Shown here: positions 8,628 to 16,585 of the stretch, one piece after another | How positions within the stretch are numbered: position 1 is the stretch's first letter | How the letters are laid out: each line of letters opens with the position of its first letter | Source: Yersinia aldovae ATCC 35236 | GTDB lineage: Bacteria; Pseudomonadota; Gammaproteobacteria; Enterobacterales; Enterobacteriaceae | Direction: 5' to 3' | Length of the DNA: 33,947 nucleotides | Assembly: GCF_000173735.1 (NCBI RefSeq) | Contig: NZ_ACCB01000044.1 | Span: forward strand, 1-33,947 | The notes under the pieces: model-generated | Told to the model about the DNA's origin: nothing | The model's database searches: none | What the model saw: only the letters and a program-made list of their open reading frames with translations | Translations under genes and position numbers: made by a program

Positions 8628-9257
8628 TTAATGTTGCTGCATTTGGGCTGATGATAATACTGTCACTCCCTCTTTCGGCGGAGCGAAAGCCTGATCAAGC
8701 AGCGCTTGTGCCACATCTTTGGCTTTAATTAAGCGCCATTTATCAGGTAATAAGGCAAACAACGGCGCGCTAAGGCTTTCCATCAAACGCGGTTTAGTGC
8801 GTTGACCGGCCAGCATTGAAGGCCGGGCGAAAGTGAGTTGCGGCCAACCCTGAGTTTGTAAATCCCGCTCTGCCTCACCTTTGGTACGGTTATAGAACAG
8901 CCACGAGTTCGGGTTAGCGCCCATCGCGCTCACTAGCAGGAAATGCCGCGCGCCAAGCCGCAAACCGGTTTCACCCGCAGCCAACACCAGCCGATAATCC
9001 ACCTGACGAAATGCCGCCTGACTGCCCGCTTGCTGGCGAGTGGTACCCAGACAACAAAACACCAAATCCACCGGCTCATCCAGAGTTTTTAGTAACTCGC
9101 CGATATTCTCACCTTGCGGATTAATCAGTTTATTCATGACTGGCAGCGGCTTGCGGGTTGGCGCAATAATAGAGGTTACGCGGGCATCCAAACGCAGCAA
9201 GCGCAGTAACTCGCCCCCCACCAGGCCACTTGCCCCCAATAATAATACCTTCGCCAT
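8628..9257 (-). CDS. yraR: NAD(P)-binding Rossmann-fold protein, YraR type
   Basis: The 209-residue product matches E. coli YraR, a protein related to eukaryotic HTATIP2/TIP30 with no established reaction. The N-terminal dinucleotide-binding glycines are in GASGLVGGELL at residues 8-18; FCCLGTTR near 66 and VSAMGANP near 110, with a YNRTKGE segment where short-chain dehydrogenases keep their YxxxK, are visible. I chose the ATG at 9257 (MAKVLLLGASG), as in E. coli; GGAGGT sits four bases before it. An upstream in-frame start at 9287 would add ten residues. It is the downstream partner of yhbP on the same strand, separated by an ERIC repeat. Confidence 0.85.
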   Translation of the reverse strand: MAKVLLLGASGLVGGELLRLLRLDARVTSIIAPTRKPLPVMNKLINPQGENIGELLKTLDEPVDLVFCCLGTTRQQAGSQAAFRQVDYRLVLAAGETGLRLGARHFLLVSAMGANPNSWLFYNRTKGEAERDLQTQGWPQLTFARPSMLAGQRTKPRLMESLSAPLFALLPDKWRLIKAKDVAQALLDQAFAPPKEGVTVLSSAQMQQH

Positions 9258-9363
9258 CTGACCTCCGGATAAAAATGCTCGCGCCACCCCAACATGGAGA
9301 TAATCATCAAATCAATTGATATGAATAATACATACCAGAAACACCAGAACATAGCGAAGAAAC

Positions 9364-9580
9364 TATGCCCAAAGTCATTGGAATTACAGGTAGGCGGCAA
9401 ACGAACAACAAATCGGTCGGGAACCGATTTGAACAGCATTTATGCTGCCCAAAGGGAGAGCCTCAGGAACGAGGCTCATTAATCCCGATGAGCTTACTGA
9501 CGTTAAGATCAACAACCAGTAAGTGATTCGAGTAAATGAGAGTAGCTAACACCCCTGTAATTTCAAGGAAGAAGGGCATG
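9364..9580 (+). repeat. ERIC repeat with two internal insertions (217 bp)
   Basis: The ends TATGCCC (9364-9370) and GGGCATG (9574-9580) and the inner arms (GGAATTACAGG and CCTGTAATTTC) form the long terminal inverted repeat of ERIC. A 75-base insertion at about 9406-9480 splits the left half and carries three hairpins: 9410-9430, 9434-9447 and 9458-9477. The AATCCCGATGAGCTTAC core follows at 9481-9497, then a second insertion of about 20 bases, then the AGTAAGTGATTCG block. The right end overlaps the last codons and stop of yhbP. The element lies in the yhbP-yraR transcript and would fold in the RNA. Confidence 0.85.
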
Positions 9581-10012
9581 CCAATGCAATTTCTTGCCAA
9601 AACCAAGGGTATTATTGGTCATCTTGATTTCCAGCAAATTGAGCTGCCAGAGGGGGGCGGATACAACTTTAGCTACCGGGAAACGGCGGCAATAGTGCTG
9701 GCGGGCGATGTGTTCGGCGTCATCCTTTAGTTCGGTTATTTCACCGCGATATTGAATGCCTTTTATCAATGCTACGGTGCGTGGCTGGATAGCAATTGTA
9801 CCGACCACCTGCGGGTTTATCTGCATCAGCTCGCCGTGACGGGTGTGCTTTTCTGTCATCAGATAAAGCGCCATTTTCGCTTCATCAAAGACATAAAAAC
9901 AGTTGGCGCACCACATATCCATACCGCTGCCGGCGCACAGCGTCAGAACATGTTGCTGGCGCAGGAAGCGGGTAATGGAGATCAGGTCATCAGGGTTATT
10001 CACATCACTCAT
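9563..10012 (-). CDS. yhbP: Pyridoxamine 5'-phosphate oxidase-related protein, YhbP (UPF0306)
   Basis: The 149-residue product matches E. coli YhbP, a small split-barrel protein of the FMN-binding/PNPOx-like fold; its function is not known. Conserved blocks include [20 protein letters not shown] near 34-53, [14 protein letters not shown] near 78-91 and the C-terminal NTLGFGKK. It begins at the ATG at 10012. The last residues and the TGA stop are encoded by the end of an ERIC repeat, so the natural C-terminus has probably been replaced by repeat sequence. It is followed by yraR on the same strand. Confidence 0.88.
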   Translation of the reverse strand: MSDVNNPDDLISITRFLRQQHVLTLCAGSGMDMWCANCFYVFDEAKMALYLMTEKHTRHGELMQINPQVVGTIAIQPRTVALIKGIQYRGEITELKDDAEHIARQHYCRRFPVAKVVSAPLWQLNLLEIKMTNNTLGFGKKLHWHALLP

Positions 10013-10641
10013 TATCTACGGCATCCTCCGGCTTAAAAACAGCGTTAAGTGTACATTAACTTAGCCGCCAGCAGTGGTCTGACGTTATTCAGTTAATGTT
10101 CTTTATAATCTGGCGGCACTTACACTTATGTTTCGATATTTAGCTCTGATGAGGAAAAGATCTCAAGCATATCCTCCCTGACAATTACGATTTTGGCGAT
10201 AAAGAGCCTGATAACGTGATTTAGCTAACATTTACCACATAAGACAGATATGAATTTATATGCAAAATTTACGTATAAAACAGGATGTAACAAATCATTT
10301 TGGATTAACAAATAAAATACAAAACTGTTTAATAACCGGCACTCATTGCTAATAATAAGCCTGCTGATGTGTATGCCGTGTTAAATATAATCCTACTGTT
10401 TTGCATAACATACAGTACAGTTCTGAATACTTACCGTTTAAAATGAATAAATACGGTATTTTATTCATAAGATAGTCAAAAGGCATTTTAAAATCGGATA
10501 AAAACATGACATGCATCACAGAATGAAAGAGCATTATGACTAGAATAACCGCCATCAGTTCATTTTTCTAAAACTTTGTTTAAAACAGATACCTTGTTTA
10601 AAACTAAAAATGTGTTTTAAAAAAAACAGAGACTTATGCAA
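10013..10641. other. AT-rich intergenic region between yhbP and speFL
   Basis: This 629-base gap separates the divergent yhbP and speFL. It must hold the promoters of both. I see no convincing protein gene; short open frames here lack ribosome binding sites. The stretch 10200-10640 is strongly AT-rich, as often seen at H-NS-silenced, acid-inducible promoters. A pair of 11-base direct repeats lies at 10576-10604. I cannot place a promoter with confidence. Confidence 0.6.
10576..10604 (+). repeat. Two 11-base direct repeats before speFL
   Basis: TTGTTTAAAAC occurs at 10576-10586 and again at 10594-10604, a period of 18 bases, 38 bases before the speFL start. A third, partial relative (TGTTTTAAAA) lies at about 10613-10622. 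The arrangement could be a regulator binding site or part of the speFL promoter/leader; no known operator fits it well. Confidence 0.5.
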
Positions 10642-10746
10642 ATGGAAAATAACAACAAGAAAATGGCGCATATAAGGCGGACAACACATTTAATGATGCC
10701 AGCGCATCGTAGTTATTTTAATTTTTCTTATTACCATTATAGATAA
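10642..10746 (+). CDS. speFL: Leader peptide SpeFL, ornithine sensor
   Basis: This 34-codon gene encodes a peptide that lines up residue for residue with E. coli SpeFL (also 34 residues). In E. coli, ornithine bound in the ribosome exit tunnel stalls translation of SpeFL and so lets transcription escape a Rho-dependent stop before speF. Identical residues include M1-N4, M8, H10-R13 (HIRR), T14-H16, M18, A21-R23, F26, F28 and R34. The C-terminus differs: YYHYR here against FFNAR in E. coli, as I remember it. In-frame ATGs lie six bases upstream at 10636; I chose 10642 because it gives the conserved MENN start. It lies 467 bases before speF. Confidence 0.88.
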   Translation: MENNNKKMAHIRRTTHLMMPAHRSYFNFSYYHYR

Positions 10747-11212
10747 TATCCCTCCTGCGATGACATCCACGTTTATTGGATAGTCATTGTCTATGCACAA
10801 TGTTTAACAGATGCGAAAAGTGTTTACTCCCTTTACGTTATGTTACCTATTGTCTGCTTTCTCCGAAGATGATAACACTTGGTTTCATTTTTACTACTAT
10901 CAGTGCGAGTAATGTTATTACTCAGCCGATAAAAACCCAGTGTGATTCAGCCTTCAGCAGAAAAATAGCTATCCCGTAAAAGTTAAATGTCACCTTGGTC
11001 ATTAATGCTAAATGACACAAGAATCACTGCGCCTGAAATTTAGTTATTTCATACATAAGGCAAGGTGTTGTGCAGAAAAGCAGTCATTAATTATTAATGG
11101 ATGTTAATTCATTGGTACGGACTGCTATACACAGAATTTATTAAACGACTAAATCCAACTTGCAAAAATGTTGGACGGGCTAATATACCCTAAATAAAAT
11201 AAGAGAGAAAAA
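10747..11212 (+). promoter_or_regulatory. speF leader region between speFL and speF
   Basis: This 466-base untranslated stretch occupies the place of the E. coli speF leader, where Rho terminates unless SpeFL stalls. Visible structures are a GTCATT/AATGAC hairpin (10998-11016), a larger GCAGTC/GACTGC pairing (about 11078-11124) and TCCAAC/GTTGGA (11154-11175) shortly before the speF ribosome binding site. No intrinsic terminator with a T-run is seen, in keeping with Rho-dependent control. An open frame at 10776-10979 has no support as a gene. Confidence 0.6.
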
Positions 11213-13374
11213 ATGAAAGAATTAAAGATTGCGGCAAGTATATCTGCCATGCCTTGTTTTGATTCACAGCGTGAAGTAATCGATGTTTTGCACACCGACT
11301 TTACTGATGTTGCCGCCGTGGTACTTTCTGTTCAGGACATTAATCATGGCATGATTAATAGCATTCATGAATTAGGGTTAAATATCCAATTTATGCCGCT
11401 GTTTGCTGCGAAGAAGAACTAAATTCAGATGTGTTACCGTCTTTAAATGGTGTATTTGAATTATGCGGAAATAATACTAATTTTTATGGTAAAACGCTGG
11501 AAACCGCAGCAAAAAAATATGAATCAGAGCTGCTGCCCCCCTTCTTTAATACCTTAAAAAAATATGTCGAAATGGGGAATTCCACCTTTGCCTGCCCAGG
11601 GCATCAAGGTGGCCAATTCTTCCGTAAACACCCAGCGGGCCGTCAATTCTTTGACTTCTATGGCGAAGCCATTTTCCGCTCTGATATGTGTAATGCTGAC
11701 GTTAAATTAGGTGACTTGCTTATTCATGAAGGCGCACCTTGTGACGCACAAAAACATGCAGCAAAAGTATTTAACGCGGATAAAACCTATTTCGTACTGA
11801 ACGGGACTTCCGCTTCCAATAAAGTGGCGACTAATGCATTGTTAGCCCGTGGTGATCTGGTACTGTTTGACCGTAATAACCATAAATCCAACCATCACGG
11901 CGCACTGGTTCAAGCCGGTGCTACTCCGGTATATCTGGAAACGGCCCGTAACCCGTTTGGCTTTATTGGGGGTATTGACGCCCACTGTTTTGAAGAAAAA
12001 TACCTGCGTGAACAAATACGTAGTGTAGCGCCTGAGCGTGCTAACGAAGCGCGTCCATTCCGCCTGGCAATTATCCAATTAGGGACTTATGACGGCACCA
12101 TTTATAACGCCCGTCAGGTTGTGGATAAAATTGGCCACTTGTGTGACTACATTTTGTTTGACTCTGCTTGGGTAGGCTACGAACAATTTATTCCAATGAT
12201 GAAAGATTGTTCACCATTGTTACTTGAATTGAATGAAAACGATCCTGGTATTATCGTTACTCAATCAGTCCATAAACAACAAGCTGGCTTCTCGCAAACA
12301 TCACAGATTCATAAAAAAGATAAACATATTAAAGGCCAGGATCGCTACTGCAACCATAAACGTTTTAATAATGCCTTTATGATGCACGCGTCCACCAGCC
12401 CATTCTATCCATTATTTGCCGCATTAGATGTTAACGCTAAAATGCATGAAGGCAAAAGTGGTCAACGTATGTGGTTAGATTGTGTTAAGACCGGTATTGA
12501 AGCACGTAAAATGATCTTAAGTACCTGTAATATGATTAAGCCTTTTGTTCCGGTAGAAGTGGATGGCAAACCTTGGCAAGAATATGACACCGAGGCTATG
12601 GCACAAGACTTGCGCTTCTTTAACTTTATCCCCGGCGAAAAATGGCATGCATTTGAAGGTTACGAAGAATCACAATACTTTGTTGACCCGTGCAAATTGT
12701 TATTAACTACCCCTGGTATTGATACTAATACCGGTGAATATACCGAATCAGGTATTCCGGCCACCATTCTGGCTAATTTCCTGCGCGAAAATGGTATTGT
12801 GCCAGAAAAATGTGACCTTAACTCTATTCTGTTCTTATTAACACCAGCAGAAGACTTGGCAAAAATGCAACATTTAGTCGCGCAAATTGCTCGATTTGAA
12901 CGTTTCATTGAAGAAGATGAATTGTTAAGTGTTGTATTACCGACAGTCTATAGCAATAACGAAACTCGTTATAAAGACTATACCATCGGTAAATTATGTC
13001 AGGAAATGCATGATCTTTATGTCAGCTATGATGTTAAACAACTGCAAAAAGAGATGTTCCGTAAACAGCATTTCCCTAAAGTCATGATGAATCCTCAGGA
13101 TGCCAATATTGAATTCGTTCGTGGTCATGCTGAATTAGTGCCATTGTGTAAAGCAGAAGGCCGGATTGCCGCAGAAGGCGCACTTCCTTACCCACCGGGA
13201 GTATTGTGTGTTGTCCCTGGTGAAGTTTGGGGTGGTGCGGCTCAACGTTATTTCCTGGCACTTGAAGAAAGTATTAACTTATTGCCAGGCTTCGCACCTG
13301 AATTACAAGGTGTTTATTTACAAGTCGATGAAGATGGCTGGAACCGTGCATACGGTTACATGATGAAGCAATAA
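11213..13374 (+). pseudogene. speF: Inducible ornithine decarboxylase SpeF, frameshifted near the N-terminus
   Basis: SpeF is a PLP-dependent decarboxylase converting ornithine to putrescine in acid resistance. Codons from the ATG at 11213 give MKELKIAASISAMPCF and run to a stop at 11420-11422. The rest continues in the -1 frame: just after the AAG at 11411-11413 the reading ...EELNSDVLPSLNGVFELC matches E. coli SpeF. One missing base near 11411-11419 explains the break; repaired, the protein would have about 720 residues. Downstream the frame is open for over 640 codons, with GTSASNK, DSAWVGYE and the PLP lysine (codon 12274-12276, SVHKQQAGFSQ) intact. The N-terminal wing domain is cut off. 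A recent mutation or a sequence error are both possible. It is followed by potE. Confidence 0.85.
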
Positions 13375-13458
13375 ATAATAATAAATTTACATCCAAATTA
13401 ATTGGCGTTCAAAGTCAAATAATTCGGAAATTTATACAACACCAATATTCGCTCAAAC

Positions 13459-13483
13459 CTGCGGGGATTCATTATTCCCGCAG
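13459..13483 (+). other. Hairpin in the speF-potE gap
   Basis: CTGCGGG (13459-13465) pairs with CCCGCAG (13477-13483) around an 11-base loop, 30 bases before potE. No T-run follows, so it is more likely an mRNA processing or stability element that sets the relative yield of potE than a full terminator. Confidence 0.4.
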
Positions 13484-13512
13484 TCTCTGAAATATAAAAA
13501 GAGATAATAAAA

Positions 13513-14895
13513 ATGAGTAAATCAAATAATAAGATGGGAGTAGTACAGCTAACTATTCTGACCGCCGTCAACATGATGGGTTCAGGCATAATTATGCTGC
13601 CAACCAAACTCGCCGAAGTTGGGACAATTTCTATTGTTTCATGGTTAGTCACTGCTGTCGGCTCAATGGCGCTAGCCTATGCCTTCGCCCAATGTGGTAT
13701 GTTCAGCCGTAAATCCGGTGGTATGGGTGGTTATGCAGAATATGCTTTCGGCAAATCCGGTAATTTCATGGCTAACTATACCTATGGTGCATCGTTATTG
13801 ATTGCCAACATCGCCATTGCTATTTCTGCGGTGGGTTACGGCACTGAATTGATGGGTGCCACCCTATCACCGCTGGGCATTTGTATTGCAACCATCGGCG
13901 TGTTGTGGCTGGCAACTGTCGCCAACTTTGGCGGCGCACGCATTACCGGCCAAATCAGTAGTGTCACCATTTGGGGTGTCATCATTCCGGTGGTCGGCAT
14001 CTCAATCATTGGTTGGTTTTGGTTTAGTGGTTCAGCTTATATGGCAGCGTGGAACCCACATGCAGTACCCACCTTTGAAGCCATTGGTTCTTCCATCTCA
14101 ATGACATTATGGGCCTTCCTCGGTTTGGAATCTGCCTGTGCCAACACTGATGCCGTCGAAAACCCTGAACGTAACGTTCCGATCGCTGTGCTGGGTGGGA
14201 CTTTAGGTGCAGCGGTTATCTATATCATCTCAACTAACGTTATTGCCGGTATTGTACCGAACATGGATTTGGCTAATTCAACCGCGCCGTTTGGCCTGGC
14301 GTTCGCTTATATGTTCACACCAGCAGTCGGTAAAATCATCATGGCATTGATGATCATGTCCTGCGTGGGTTCACTATTGGGTTGGCAGTTCACCATCGCT
14401 CAGGTATTCAAATCCTCCGCAGATGAGGGCTTTTTCCCGAAAATCTTCTCAAAAGTCAGTAAAGCCAATGCCCCTATCAAGGGGATGCTGACCATTGTGG
14501 TCATCCAAAGTGTGCTGTCCCTGATGACCATTAGCCCGTCACTGAACAAACAGTTCAACGTGCTGGTGAATCTGGCGGTGGTGACCAATATTATCCCTTA
14601 CATTCTGTCGATGGCGGCGCTGGTGATTATCCAGAAAACTGCCAATGTGCCACCAGCTAAAGCCCGTAGAGCTAACATCATTGCTTTTATCGGTGCGATG
14701 TATAGCTTCTATGCGCTGTACAGCTCAGGGCAAGAAGCCATGACCTGGGGTGCGATTGTGACCTTCCTCGGCTGGACACTGTACGGCCTGGTTTCACCAC
14801 GTTTTGAATTTGCAGCAAAAACCAAAATAAAAAACGGCTACTCTGCGGGCGGGAGGCCTCTTCCCCCGCGCATTTCCCCCATTAGGTGCCAGTAG
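13513..14895 (+). CDS. potE: Putrescine-ornithine antiporter PotE
   Basis: PotE is an inner-membrane APC-family exchanger that imports ornithine and exports putrescine, working with SpeF. The product has about twelve hydrophobic segments and nearly full identity with E. coli PotE, including NMMGSGIIMLPTKLAEVGT near residues 20-38 and LWAFLGLESACANTD near 200. It has 460 residues against 439 in E. coli; after LVSPRFEF the tail runs AAKTKIKNGYSAGG and continues with a Pro/Arg-rich end read from a GC-rich hairpin. The tail therefore looks like read-through into the terminator region after loss of the normal stop. The start ATG at 13513 has an AGAGA motif upstream. Confidence 0.93.
   Translation: MSKSNNKMGVVQLTILTAVNMMGSGIIMLPTKLAEVGTISIVSWLVTAVGSMALAYAFAQCGMFSRKSGGMGGYAEYAFGKSGNFMANYTYGASLLIANIAIAISAVGYGTELMGATLSPLGICIATIGVLWLATVANFGGARITGQISSVTIWGVIIPVVGISIIGWFWFSGSAYMAAWNPHAVPTFEAIGSSISMTLWAFLGLESACANTDAVENPERNVPIAVLGGTLGAAVIYIISTNVIAGIVPNMDLANSTAPFGLAFAYMFTPAVGKIIMALMIMSCVGSLLGWQFTIAQVFKSSADEGFFPKIFSKVSKANAPIKGMLTIVVIQSVLSLMTISPSLNKQFNVLVNLAVVTNIIPYILSMAALVIIQKTANVPPAKARRANIIAFIGAMYSFYALYSSGQEAMTWGAIVTFLGWTLYGLVSPRFEFAAKTKIKNGYSAGGRPLPPRISPIRCQ
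14845..14869 (+). terminator. GC-rich inverted repeat at the potE 3' end
   Basis: GCGGGCGGGAGG (14845-14856) faces CCTCTTCCCCCGC (14857-14869) to form a strong stem. It lies inside the last codons of potE as read here, which is unusual. The following bases (GCATTTCCCCC) hold only a short T-run. It is probably the old terminator of the speF-potE operon. Confidence 0.4.
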
Positions 14896-14970
14896 ATAAA
14901 AAAATCAGGATGCCACACGCAATTCCGGTAATAATGTTCCGAACCGCTACCCCCGGACTGGAATAAAATC

Positions 14971-15264
14971 ATGTCGGACAACCTTTGGCATCTCTATCTG
15001 CTGCGCACCGCCAGCGGTATGCTCTATACCGGCATTACCACCGATGTCACACGGCGATTGGCTCAACATCAGGCAGGGAAAGGCGCAAAAGCGCTACGGG
15101 GCAAAGGAGAATTAACGCTGGTATTTCAGTGTGAGGCGGGTGACCGCTCAACGGCATTGAAGCTGGAGTATCGAGTGAAACAGCTCAGTAAGCTGCAAAA
15201 AGAAAAGCTGGTCGCTAACCAGCCCTCTTCGTTGATAGCACAGCCAGAGGTTAAACCCGGCTAA
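14971..15264 (+). CDS. yhbQ: GIY-YIG nuclease-fold protein YhbQ
   Basis: YhbQ is a small stand-alone GIY-YIG domain protein; a DNA-structure-linked nuclease role has been proposed for the family, but no firm cellular task is known to me. The 97-residue product has the motif as LYLL (8-11) and YTG (19-21), a basic TRRL near 27-30 and an acidic residue E66 in LEYRVK. Length matches E. coli. It converges with yhbS and overlaps its 3' end by 14 bases. In E. coli yhbQ lies next to yhbP; here the speF-potE module separates them. Confidence 0.92.
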   Translation: MSDNLWHLYLLRTASGMLYTGITTDVTRRLAQHQAGKGAKALRGKGELTLVFQCEAGDRSTALKLEYRVKQLSKLQKEKLVANQPSSLIAQPEVKPG

Positions 15265-15754
15265 ACGGGGCAGAAAACACCACTTCGCCATCCGCGCCAG
15301 TCAGTGCATCCTCCGCCAACGCATAAACCTGAAAAGCCGCTTCAGTGCCGGGCCAACGGCAGGTCAATTGATGGCGGGCGGCGGGTACAAAGCCAAAACG
15401 TTGATAATAACCAGGCTCGCCTAGCACCACCACGGCGGCATAGCCAAATTCATTCAGAGAATCCAGCCCTTCATAGACCAGCTTCTCAGCCAGGCCTTGC
15501 CGACGCAGCGTTTCATCCACGGCCAACGGTGCCAGAGCAACCCATTGACGGTCTTCACCACCAACATCAACCGGGCTAAAGGCCGCATAGCCGACAACAC
15601 CACCTTCATCGTCAGTTGCCACGATACCCAGTGTCAGCAAGCCGTCTTCGCGTAATTGCTGCACCAGTTCGGCTTCATCATCTCGTTTGAAAGCCTGGCG
15701 TAATAAGGCGTCGATCCCCGGTGCATCCACCGGGATTTCAACCCTGATCAACAT
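15251..15754 (-). CDS. yhbS: GNAT-family acetyltransferase YhbS
   Basis: The 167-residue product has the GCN5-type acetyltransferase layout: a [21 protein letters not shown] stretch near residues 70-90 holding the RRQGLA acetyl-CoA pyrophosphate loop, then [18 protein letters not shown] near 108-125. The substrate is not known. It matches E. coli YhbS in size and place. The ATG at 15754 overlaps the end of yhbT by seven bases, so the two are translationally coupled on the minus strand. Confidence 0.9.
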   Translation of the reverse strand: MLIRVEIPVDAPGIDALLRQAFKRDDEAELVQQLREDGLLTLGIVATDDEGGVVGYAAFSPVDVGGEDRQWVALAPLAVDETLRRQGLAEKLVYEGLDSLNEFGYAAVVVLGEPGYYQRFGFVPAARHQLTCRWPGTEAAFQVYALAEDALTGADGEVVFSAPFSRV

Positions 15755-16269
15755 GATGCTAATGTACGGGAAGCACTCGCCGCACCCTCTTGCTGACCAG
15801 CCTCGATAAAATCAGCCAGTTGTTGCAGACCTACACGCAGTAGCGTCGGCATGGATTCCAACTCGATGGCATCCATTAGATTTTTCACATACAGGCCCAA
15901 TTCGGTATCCCCTTCAATTCGTAACCGGCGCTGGAAAAACAGCGTATCCGGATCTTCTTTACGGGCAGCGATCAAAATCAGATCGTTGGCATCACCGCTA
16001 AAGCTCACATCCGCTTCAGCCTGTTGGCTCACAACCAGCCTACCGTTTTCTACGCTCATAAACCATTGCAAAGCGAGGTCGCGAACTTCAATTTTTAACC
16101 AACGTGACTCCAAAAACGCCAGTTCTCCGTCCTGCAAAGCCTGACGAAGTTGCCATCCCAGAACTTGCTCTATGACCTGACGCTTTAAAGCAAAGGGGGC
16201 CAATTTTAACGGGCCTCGCAACAGTGCTGGCCCTTGGCGCACTAGACATGCTCGTAGTTCTCCCAACAC
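15748..16269 (-). CDS. ubiT: SCP2-domain ubiquinone biosynthesis accessory factor UbiT (YhbT)
   Basis: UbiT (YhbT) is an SCP2 lipid-binding protein needed for oxygen-independent ubiquinone synthesis with UbiU and UbiV. The product has 173 residues, as expected. Family blocks are LKLAPFALKRQVIEQVLGWQ, ADVSFSGDANDL and FFQRRLRIEGDTELGLYVKN. I chose the GTG at 16269 because AGAGGAG lies eight bases upstream and the length then matches E. coli; an in-frame TTG at 16314 would add 15 residues but has no such site. It is divergent from ubiU-ubiV and shares the control region with them. Confidence 0.9.
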   Translation of the reverse strand: MLGELRACLVRQGPALLRGPLKLAPFALKRQVIEQVLGWQLRQALQDGELAFLESRWLKIEVRDLALQWFMSVENGRLVVSQQAEADVSFSGDANDLILIAARKEDPDTLFFQRRLRIEGDTELGLYVKNLMDAIELESMPTLLRVGLQQLADFIEAGQQEGAASASRTLASC

Positions 16270-16433
16270 AGGCTGCGCTCCTCTTGATTCAGATATAAGA
16301 AGGGAAATGCTCAATATGACTATTTTGCCACATAGGTAGAATGTTGAAGTGTGTTATATCAATAAATTTTGCACCAAGTTGTCTCTGATCTGTATTGCTA
16401 AATATCAGAAGAATGACACCAATGCCCAAGAAA

Positions 16434-16447
16434 CTGCCTTAAATCAA
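16434..16447. promoter_or_regulatory. Candidate FNR site between ubiT and ubiU
   Basis: Read on the minus strand this is TTGATTTAAGGCAG, a perfect FNR half (TTGAT), four-base spacer, and a weak second half (GGCAG for ATCAA). It lies about 139 bases before ubiU and 165 before ubiT, in the 316-base divergent gap. Fnr control of ubiUV is known in E. coli, which makes the site plausible; one half is poor. No other gene or repeat is seen in the gap. Confidence 0.4.
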
Positions 16448-16585
16448 GGTCACGGCGGAGCAGGTTAACTAGAATCGCCATTCGATAAGATTTTCATCGC
16501 TACCAATATCATCTTCGGATGGGGAACAATCATTGCCAGCGGTAACGTCAGCAAGGCGAACCGTTGACTCATTCAGGAAAATTCT

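Noticed and set aside
9294-9482. Open frame of 62 codons through the second ERIC
   Set aside because: It is made of repeat sequence and has no independent support.
10200-10320. CRP or FNR site in the yhbP-speFL gap
   Set aside because: Only half-site resemblances (GTGA, TAACA) were seen; too weak to annotate.
10349-10555. Open frame of 68 codons on the minus strand before speFL
   Set aside because: AT-rich chance frame in a promoter region with no ribosome binding site or recognisable family.
10576-10604. PhoP box upstream of speFL
   Set aside because: The repeats hold TGTTTA-like halves but are 18 bases apart, whereas PhoP halves are 11 apart.
10776-10979. Open frame of 67 codons in the speF leader
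   Set aside because: It starts with TTG, has no ribosome binding site, resembles nothing I know and lies in the untranslated leader expected between speFL and speF.
11408-11431. Programmed -1 frameshifting as explanation of the split speF
   Set aside because: The GCGAAGAAGAAC stretch is not an X XXY YYZ slippery heptamer, and I know of no programmed shift in speF; a point deletion or read error is simpler.
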